A program made the translations under genes and the position numbers. A DNA stretch of 64,000 nt, taken from NCBI GenBank assembly GCA_024867545.1, contig JANFNE010000026.1:701988-765987 (forward strand), given 5' to 3'. Numbering within the stretch: position 1 is the first letter of the stretch; each line of letters opens with the position of its first letter. Shown one piece after another: positions 57,815 through 64,000 of the stretch. The DNA comes from Phytopythium helicoides (taxonomy: Eukaryota; Oomycota; Peronosporomycetes; Pythiales; Pythiaceae). The notes below the pieces were generated by a model that had not been told where the DNA came from, did not search any database, and saw only the letters and a list, made by a program, of their open reading frames with translations.

Positions 57815-58570
57815 ATGGCGCCCATCACGCTCTCGTCCAACGACCACGCGCTGCCTGCGGGCGACGCGGGCCCAGCGGCGGCGCTGGCGGCTCCGACGGG
57901 CGTCAAGGCGAGCGCTGCGGGGCCTGCGGAGGCTCCGACGCCGTCGCTGGAGGCGCTGAGCATGACGCTGGCGACGCGGAAGCCCAGAGACTTTGAGGAG
58001 GACAAGGAAAAGCTGGAGAAGATGGCGGCGGCCGTCAAGGTGCTGCTCGAGTGCGTGGGCGAGGACCCGCAGCGCGAAGGACTCGTCAAGACGCCCATGC
58101 GCATGGCCAAGGCGCTGCTGTACAACACCAAGGGATACGGACAGAGCCTCGCTGACGTGCTCAACGAGGCCGTCTTCGAGGAGGACCACCAGGAGATGGT
58201 CATCGTCAGAGACATCGACCTGTACTCCATGTGCGAGCACCACATGGTGCCCTTCACCGGAAAGGTGCACATTGGATACATCCCAAACGGAAAGGTGCTC
58301 GGGCTCAGCAAGCTTGCGCGCGTCTCGGAGGTCTTCGCGCGGCGCCTGCAGGTGCAGGAGCGCCTCACCAAGCAGATCGCCAACGCCATCATGGGCGTCA
58401 TCCAGCCCAAGGGCGTCGCCGTAGTCATCGAAGCCACCCACATGTGCATGGTCATGCGCGGCGTCGAGAAGAGCGGCGCCAGCACCGTCACCAGCTCCGT
58501 GCTCGGCGTCTTCAAGACCGACCCGCGCACGCGGAGCGAGTTTATGTCGCACATCCACCGCCGCTATTAG
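57815..58570 (+). CDS. GCH1: GTP cyclohydrolase I
   Basis: A 251-residue protein. An Ala/Pro-rich, probably flexible N-terminus (1-60) precedes the conserved T-fold catalytic domain. Visible signatures are [20 protein letters not shown], the zinc/active-site block [41 protein letters not shown] and the second zinc ligand region [11 protein letters not shown]. The enzyme converts GTP to dihydroneopterin triphosphate, the first step towards tetrahydrofolate and tetrahydrobiopterin. No targeting peptide is evident, so cytosolic action is likely. The frame is intron-free with strong GC-ending codon bias. It starts 224 bp from the divergent REV1 gene. Confidence 0.96.
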   Translation: MAPITLSSNDHALPAGDAGPAAALAAPTGVKASAAGPAEAPTPSLEALSMTLATRKPRDFEEDKEKLEKMAAAVKVLLECVGEDPQREGLVKTPMRMAKALLYNTKGYGQSLADVLNEAVFEEDHQEMVIVRDIDLYSMCEHHMVPFTGKVHIGYIPNGKVLGLSKLARVSEVFARRLQVQERLTKQIANAIMGVIQPKGVAVVIEATHMCMVMRGVEKSGASTVTSSVLGVFKTDPRTRSEFMSHIHRRY

Positions 58571-58780
58571 CCGCAGCCGCCGTCCATGCCTGTGCGAGAA
58601 GAAGAACCACGGACTCGACGCGCACTACACAAACAACACAGTAGAGAGGGAACGGCGTGCCTTCGCCCCGGGCCAACCAAGGTGCGCGCATGATCGGCAT
58701 GTTGCTTCGCTCGGGGGCGGGAGTGTGTATATCAACAATATAGCTTAGTGCATTGCTCTTCCTACGTCTGGTGTGCCAAC

Positions 58781-61700
58781 TCACGAATAATCCGAGTCCA
58801 CTGCCTGCACGAGTGACAGGTAGTTGACGTCCGAGGACGCCGTCCGGCCGTCGCGGAAGGCAAACTGCTGAGCGAGAGCCTGCATGTCTCGCGGCGAAAT
58901 GCTGAGCTTCATCATGTCGAGCACGGCAGCGAACTGGAACTTGGTCACGCGTCCGATTTTGTTGTGGTCGTAGTCCTGGAAGTACGGCTTCATGTGCAGG
59001 CGGCGGTGGTTCACCTCGGTCCTCAGCAGCGTTAACGCTCGCTGAACTTGCTCGCTGACAGCACCCGTCGCGGTGAATCCATCACTTCCCAAGCCTCGTG
59101 GGGGCGATGGAGGTGCCATGTCGTGGGAAAAGTCGACGGCTTCCAGGAACGCTCGCCAGTCGATTTTGTCCGAGTTCCTGGTCGACTGGAAATGGACATC
59201 GAGCGACTGGACATCCGCATCCGAAAGCACCAGTCCGCTGCGGTTGAGGGCCGTGTGGAACTTGGCAATAGTGATCTCACCTGACCGCAGCTTGTCGCCT
59301 TCAGCGATGAACTCTTTCATTCGAATCCGCTTGGTGCTCATTTGGCGACGCAGCTCCGCAAGCAACGGACCCAGTTCGGCTGTGCCGGTGTTCCGATCGC
59401 GGGGATTTCGCCTTCCGCTGGCATCCATGCTGATTCCCCCAGAGTTATAGAGCTCCTGGCGGTATGCTACGCTGCTGGGCAGAACCACCGCGCCAGAATC
59501 GATATCCTCGATCGCAGTTGCCACTTCGAGCGCTTGAAGGAAAGCGCGGTAGTTGACGTCGCAGATGGAGCTGAGGGTCATGCCTGTGCCCTTGGCACTC
59601 TGCTCACGGAACTTGATCACTAATAATCGGGTCTGAGCTGCATCTGCAGGCAGCAATGCAAACATTGACAGCACACGCTCAAACTTCGTAGCCGAAATAA
59701 ATCCTTGACGTGATCGATCAAAATCCTCGAACGCAGGCTTGATATCAAGTCGCTGTCGGTCAACGGCTTGCTTGATCGACTGTACCGTGAGAGTAACAGC
59801 ACGCTCTTGATCGGCAGTGAGTTCCATCTCAATTTTGATTCCACCAAACTGTTCACCTCGAGATTGTAGCCCGGTCAGATCATGCCGAGGTGCTCGCTCT
59901 AGTCCTTTGACGGTAAAGACGCTTTCGATGTCGTCAACAAAGTTCTTCCAAGCAATCCAGCGCTTCCCAAGGCTATCTAGCTCTTCACAAGCGTAGGCAT
60001 CTCCTAGGAGCTCCATCTCCTCGTTTGATAGCACAAGCCCGGCTGTGTTGAGTCCGGCGCGGAACTGAGCGCCACTGATTTTTCCGTGGCGGAGCTTATC
60101 AAAATCGCGATAGTATTCATCAAGCCGCACGCGGTCTCTCTTCACGGAAACTTTGATGTACCGAAGAAGCATTGAGACGGGTCTCGGTCCAGCTCGGATG
60201 GAACTCTCTTCAAAAGAATCAGAATGCAGCTTTGTGGGCGATATGATTTCTGACCCAACGTGGCTGGAAGACGGACGCGCTACGCTTTGCGAATTTGGGT
60301 CCCAGTGCTCGAGATCGTAGCAAAAATTGACATAGTTGACAAACTTCTCCCCGTAAGCGCTTTCATAACGCTTGAGTAGCACACGGCGCTCAGCCTCACT
60401 TGTCAAAGTGAGTTTAAAGATCATCATGACGCGGAAGAACTGCTCAACGGTGATATGCTCCCGACGTCCACGGTCAAAGTCTTGGAAGGAAGGCTTCAAC
60501 AAGATCCTTCTGGTGGTGCAAAGCGTGCTCAGGCGCTGCAACATTCCGCGGTGGATTTCAGCCTCAGACTCGCTCAGTGACCCGCGAACTTCTCGCGTGC
60601 AGCGCAATCCCCCTCCATTATTTAGCGTAACAGCAGCAAATGACGACAATGTGTCTTCATGCTCGTCCGACCTATAGCCTTTTGATCTTTCGTTCTCATT
60701 TTTATTGTTGTCGCTGACGGAGATGTCACCCAGACCGCCTTTGAGTCCGTTCACATTCTGGCAGAAGCGAGTGTAGTCCACCAAGGACATGTCAAGCGAT
60801 TTGATAGAGTACTTGCTGACAAGTAGATCAAGGTCACGTTCCGTGACAAAGGCGAAACATAGCTTCACACAACGCCGAAACTGCGCCTCGGTGCACTTTC
60901 CAGTACGGAGCTGGTCGAAGTCAATAAAGAAGTTCTTGATGCGGATGCGGTCTCGTGCGGCAATCTCACCGAGAGAGTGTTCAAGTTCGCGAACCGCGTT
61001 GCTTTCTTCCGCGTTGGACACTCCATAGCCTGAACCGCCTGGAGCTGAAAAGTGCCGACGCTCTGGAGATCGAGGGATCGCAGCTTCTGGCTCAGCCCCA
61101 GCAGTTTCGGGGCAAATGTCATAGTGCAACGCTCGGTAGTACACGTCAAGGTCATCACTGTAGGCTTTGAGCAAGATATTCAACTCGTGGGCGGGTAGCT
61201 CTACGATATCAAGGAGGTCTCGCACAAACTGAGTCTTGGTGACTTTTCCGGCATTACTGCGATCGAAATCATGAAAAACATCCTTGAAGACGATTCCTTT
61301 CGTCGTGGCCGCGGCATGAAGCTTGCTCTTAACTCGAGCCAACACTGGTGCTTCTGCGCTACTAACTGGTGCAGACGTGAAGCGCTTCTGTACCAACATA
61401 TCGCTGCTTTGCTTTGTGGGCTTGACCTCGGGTTTGGTTTCGAGGCCCTTGACAGTGAATACCTTGTCGATAAGATCGCAAAATCGCCGATAGTCCACGA
61501 AAGACGGGTCTTCTGGGATTCTGTACTTGACTAAGAGCAATGCAACTTCGCTCGGCGAAAGGTGAAAGCCACTAACATCAAGTGCGCGCTTGAACTGCTC
61601 CACTTTGATTTTCTTGACGCGGTGAATGTCGAACGTTTTCATAAACTCCTCGAGGCGGATCCGGCGCTGCTTGCACAGCACGCGGATCTTGGCCTTGAGA

Positions 61701-61861
61701 GACCGAAACTCGGGCGAGCTATGCATTTTCACCACCCACTTGAGCTCTCCCAAAAGCTTTGTCGATGGTGCAATCCGAAAGGGTGGCGACAAGCAAAGGT
61801 TGTGAAGCGCTCTGGTAGGTCTGTGTGGATGATAAGCGAGGCTTCCAAAGGTGGTTTCCAT
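58781..61861 (-). CDS. Protein with eight degenerate EF-hand repeats
   Basis: One frame of 1,026 residues made of about eight repeats of 100-130 residues. Each has the form basic helix - F-x-D-F/D loop - helix - F - second half-repeat ending in a Y/WxxFxxxxx motif. The loops read DIHRVKKIKVEQ, DRSNAGKVTKTQ, DQLRTGKCTEAQ, DRGRREHITVEQ, DKLRHGKISGAQ, DRSRQGFISATK, DKLRSGEITIAK and DHNKIGRVTKFQ. All lack the Glu at loop position 12 that coordinates calcium, and most lack Asp at 3 and 5. The overall layout resembles long EF-hand proteins of flagellated protists (EFCAB6-like), so an axonemal or zoospore role is possible but not shown. A link VFTVKGLE recurs after repeats 1 and 5. The repeats probably fold as EF pairs without binding calcium. 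Confidence 0.8.
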   Translation of the reverse strand: METTFGSLAYHPHRPTRALHNLCLSPPFRIAPSTKLLGELKWVVKMHSSPEFRSLKAKIRVLCKQRRIRLEEFMKTFDIHRVKKIKVEQFKRALDVSGFHLSPSEVALLLVKYRIPEDPSFVDYRRFCDLIDKVFTVKGLETKPEVKPTKQSSDMLVQKRFTSAPVSSAEAPVLARVKSKLHAAATTKGIVFKDVFHDFDRSNAGKVTKTQFVRDLLDIVELPAHELNILLKAYSDDLDVYYRALHYDICPETAGAEPEAAIPRSPERRHFSAPGGSGYGVSNAEESNAVRELEHSLGEIAARDRIRIKNFFIDFDQLRTGKCTEAQFRRCVKLCFAFVTERDLDLLVSKYSIKSLDMSLVDYTRFCQNVNGLKGGLGDISVSDNNKNENERSKGYRSDEHEDTLSSFAAVTLNNGGGLRCTREVRGSLSESEAEIHRGMLQRLSTLCTTRRILLKPSFQDFDRGRREHITVEQFFRVMMIFKLTLTSEAERRVLLKRYESAYGEKFVNYVNFCYDLEHWDPNSQSVARPSSSHVGSEIISPTKLHSDSFEESSIRAGPRPVSMLLRYIKVSVKRDRVRLDEYYRDFDKLRHGKISGAQFRAGLNTAGLVLSNEEMELLGDAYACEELDSLGKRWIAWKNFVDDIESVFTVKGLERAPRHDLTGLQSRGEQFGGIKIEMELTADQERAVTLTVQSIKQAVDRQRLDIKPAFEDFDRSRQGFISATKFERVLSMFALLPADAAQTRLLVIKFREQSAKGTGMTLSSICDVNYRAFLQALEVATAIEDIDSGAVVLPSSVAYRQELYNSGGISMDASGRRNPRDRNTGTAELGPLLAELRRQMSTKRIRMKEFIAEGDKLRSGEITIAKFHTALNRSGLVLSDADVQSLDVHFQSTRNSDKIDWRAFLEAVDFSHDMAPPSPPRGLGSDGFTATGAVSEQVQRALTLLRTEVNHRRLHMKPYFQDYDHNKIGRVTKFQFAAVLDMMKLSISPRDMQALAQQFAFRDGRTASSDVNYLSLVQAVDSDYS

Positions 61862-62363
61862 GCCACAGATTTAGAAGCGCAGGAATAACACATTGACCCA
61901 CGGCTATTCCTATTGGAAGCCCCGACCTTCAGCAATTCGTAACAGTTTGAGGCAGCAACACGCATACCCACAAGCTGAAAATGTGCGGCGCACGCAATGA
62001 TGAGGATCAAGGACTCATGAGAATAACGATGGCAAGCTCAGCTTCTCTCAGGACAGAAGATGTAGCTCCTTCATACGTCAGAACTACCTGAAGTGAAGTT
62101 GGAATGCAGATGACTTTAGATCTCTAATTACTGGAGACACAACACAAACCATACGGTGCATCGACAACAGAGCTCAACACAACTTGCAGAAGACCACGTT
62201 GAACGAGGACTAGCAGCTGTCTTCTATTACACGTCATATCGCTCGATCCCGTGGAGCGATCGCAAAATGAACCATCTACACTTCTAGCAGCAACCATCGG
62301 ACAATCACCAATCACGGACTCCAGGTCGATTCAACAAGCTTTATACTACACGATATTGACCTC
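61862..62363. other. Intergenic region, sugar transporter 3' side to EF-hand gene promoter
   Basis: About 500 bp with no supported gene. On the minus strand a CCAAT motif lies near 61910, some 50 bp upstream of the EF-hand protein start. Confidence 0.55.
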
Positions 62364-63878
62364 TTACTTGCGCAGACGGCGCTCCTCGTACTCGGCCAGC
62401 ACCTCCTCGGCCGTCTTGCCCGAAGTCTCCGGCACCAGCTTGAGCGACAGCAGGTAGAAGATGGCGAGCAGCACCACGAACGGTGCGTAGCTCCAGTCGT
62501 CGAGCGCGTCCGCCACGTACGGGTAGCCGACACCGACGATGAGGTTGCAAAGCCAGTTGCAGCCAATGCCGATGGACGTGGCCGAGGCGCGCACCGAGTC
62601 CGGGAACAGGTCGGCCGTGATCACGTACACGAGCGGACCGAGCGTGACGCCGAACGCAATGACGTACAGAGCCGTGAAGACGATCGAGAGCGCCGACACG
62701 TCGACGAGGTTGGCGACGGTCATGAGCACGGACATGACGAACATGCCGGCGAGGCCCCACAGGATCATGTTGCGGTTGCCAAAGCGCACAGCGAGCACAC
62801 CCGTGAAAAAGGCGGGCCAGATGTTGATGAAGTCGATGATGAGCGTGCCGATGCGCGGGTCCGAGATACCGGCATCCTTGAAGATGTCACCCGAGTAGTA
62901 GAAGACGGCGTTGATTCCCGACAGCTGCTGCGCGCACGAGAGCAGCACGGCAGTGGCGAGCTGCAGACGGTACTTGGGCGAGAACAGCGACTCCTTCTCG
63001 ACCGGAGCCTCGACACCGTTGCCCAGCTCCGCCTCGTTCGGCTTGTTGGTAGCCTCGAGCCACGACAGCACCGTGTACACGTTCTCCTCGCCGTACAGAC
63101 GCGCAATGACCTGCTTGGCCTCCTCACGGCGGTTCTGCACCAGCAGCCAGGCGGGACTCTCGACAGCGAACTTGGGTGCAAGCGCCAGGAACAGGCCCGC
63201 GAGGATGATCGGGAAACCCGCGAGGTAACGCCAGCCGCTGCTCGTGTCCGCGAAGAAGAACGTGATGGCCGGCACAAGGATACCGATGGTCACCGAGATC
63301 TGCAGTCCAAGACCCAGAATGTTGCGCATGTGCGGCGGCGACAGCTCGTTGACGTAGGCACCGAGGGTACCCGTGGCAGCACCCGAGGCAATACCCGAGA
63401 TGAGACGACCGACAGCAAACGGCCAGACATTGGACACAGCCGCCTGGATGACGGCACCGACGATGATAAAGATGCAGTTGACGTAGAGCAGCTTCTTACG
63501 TCCCCACAGGTCGGCAAAGTAGCCGCACGTCATACTGCCGACCATGCCGCCAAAGATCCACGCGTTCACGGCGAAGGTCCACTCGAGCTTGGAGTGACCC
63601 GGGAACATGAGGCACGTGCCAGGTGCCACGGGGCGAGCGTTACAGTCGTCGGTGTCGCTGAAGGTCGACAGGTTGAGCTGCGTGGTGGACCAACCACTCT
63701 GGAACGGCTGGAGCAGCGCGATGAGGATGCTCGTGTACAGGATGGCGTTGGGCTTGAGACGACGCGCAGCCTCCTTGTTGGCCTCGTCGAAGGTGCTGGG
63801 AACGGCAGCGCCGGCGTTGGTAGGGGTCGTCACCTCCGAGTAGACCTCGTCGGTGTGTGCTTGCGAGGGGATAGCCAT
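62364..63878 (-). CDS. MFS sugar porter (SLC2/GLUT-like)
   Basis: A 504-residue protein from ATG 63878 (MAIPSQAHTDEV); upstream in-frame codons contain no other ATG. Twelve hydrophobic segments are expected. Sugar-porter signatures are ADLWGRKK in loop 2-3, GRLISGIASGAATGTLGAYVNE, PESPAW-type loop 6 (VESPAWLLVQNRREEA), QQLSGINAVFYYS in TM7, RFGNRNMILWG in loop 8-9, ITADLFPDSVRASA and the terminal PETSGKTAEEV. A Cys-flanked external loop lies between TM1 and TM2. It is predicted to carry hexoses across the plasma membrane by facilitated diffusion or proton symport; specificity cannot be read from the sequence. Confidence 0.93.
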   Translation of the reverse strand: MAIPSQAHTDEVYSEVTTPTNAGAAVPSTFDEANKEAARRLKPNAILYTSILIALLQPFQSGWSTTQLNLSTFSDTDDCNARPVAPGTCLMFPGHSKLEWTFAVNAWIFGGMVGSMTCGYFADLWGRKKLLYVNCIFIIVGAVIQAAVSNVWPFAVGRLISGIASGAATGTLGAYVNELSPPHMRNILGLGLQISVTIGILVPAITFFFADTSSGWRYLAGFPIILAGLFLALAPKFAVESPAWLLVQNRREEAKQVIARLYGEENVYTVLSWLEATNKPNEAELGNGVEAPVEKESLFSPKYRLQLATAVLLSCAQQLSGINAVFYYSGDIFKDAGISDPRIGTLIIDFINIWPAFFTGVLAVRFGNRNMILWGLAGMFVMSVLMTVANLVDVSALSIVFTALYVIAFGVTLGPLVYVITADLFPDSVRASATSIGIGCNWLCNLIVGVGYPYVADALDDWSYAPFVVLLAIFYLLSLKLVPETSGKTAEEVLAEYEERRLRK

Positions 63879-64000
63879 GGTTTGCCTTGTGTGCAGAAGT
63901 CGACTGGTACTGATAGATGTAGTTGAGTCTCGAGACTTGAAGACGCTGCTTGGCAAATTGGAAAGTGAGGAGACGAAGAGTGAGTCGGTTGCAGCTTGAC

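Noticed and set aside
1..64000. CRISPR arrays, prokaryotic operons or ribosome-binding sites
   Set aside because: No spaced direct repeats of that kind; genes have eukaryotic introns and protein families throughout.

Overview
This window looks like nuclear DNA of an oomycete (Phytophthora/Pythium-like stramenopile). All genes are eukaryotic and tightly packed. Introns are short (mostly 59-77 nt, GT-AG). Several starts are preceded by TCAYTYY-type initiators like the oomycete Inr. The content also fits: intron-poor ABCC transporters, a TKL receptor-like kinase, a START-FYVE protein and a tandem family of multi-pass membrane proteins I cannot place elsewhere. No virus, transposon, CRISPR array, rRNA or tRNA was recognised. 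Exon joins were worked out by eye from splice signals, frame and protein similarity.

Layout. 1-5280: three tandem minus-strand paralogues of an unnamed membrane protein; the last copy is truncated. 6.0-7.7 kb: TKL receptor-like kinase. 8.26-23.3 kb: three ABCC/MRP-type transporters (A plus, B and C minus) with a pair of small duplicated unknown genes between A and B. 23.6-26.8 kb: Integrator subunit 7. 27.6-31.3 kb: START-FYVE protein. 31.4-43.05 kb: a 3,886-residue VPS13-type lipid-transfer protein read on one open frame and ending in a PDZ-like domain. 43.3-45.1 kb: ZRSR2-type splicing factor in seven exons. 45.5-49.5 kb: a fourth ABCC transporter (D), placed alone among housekeeping genes. 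49.9-63.9 kb: La-motif protein, DTW-domain tRNA modification enzyme, ribosomal protein uS3, five-repeat Myb protein, REV1, GTP cyclohydrolase I, a protein with eight degenerate EF-hands, and an MFS sugar transporter.

The strongest signal is in the four ABCC genes. Their membrane domains have diverged, but the 3' part coding the second nucleotide-binding domain is almost base-for-base identical in all four, synonymous sites included, in both orientations and up to 37 kb apart. A and B are identical over 597 bp. A and D differ at 2 of 626 bp. A and C differ at 5 of 841 bp. A and C also share an NBD1 tract with 1 difference in 611 bp. This is the pattern expected of recurrent, domain-restricted gene conversion.

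Functionally the window mixes export/transport (ABCC, sugar porter), lipid transport and membrane identity (VPS13, START-FYVE), RNA processing and translation (INTS7, ZRSR2, La-motif protein, DTW enzyme, uS3) and DNA damage tolerance (REV1). Head-to-head pairs share intergenic spaces of about 200-320 bp: C/INTS7, VPS13/ZRSR2, uS3/Myb and REV1/GCH1. Two tail-to-tail pairs are very close: Myb/REV1 (28 bp) and START-FYVE/VPS13 (98 bp).
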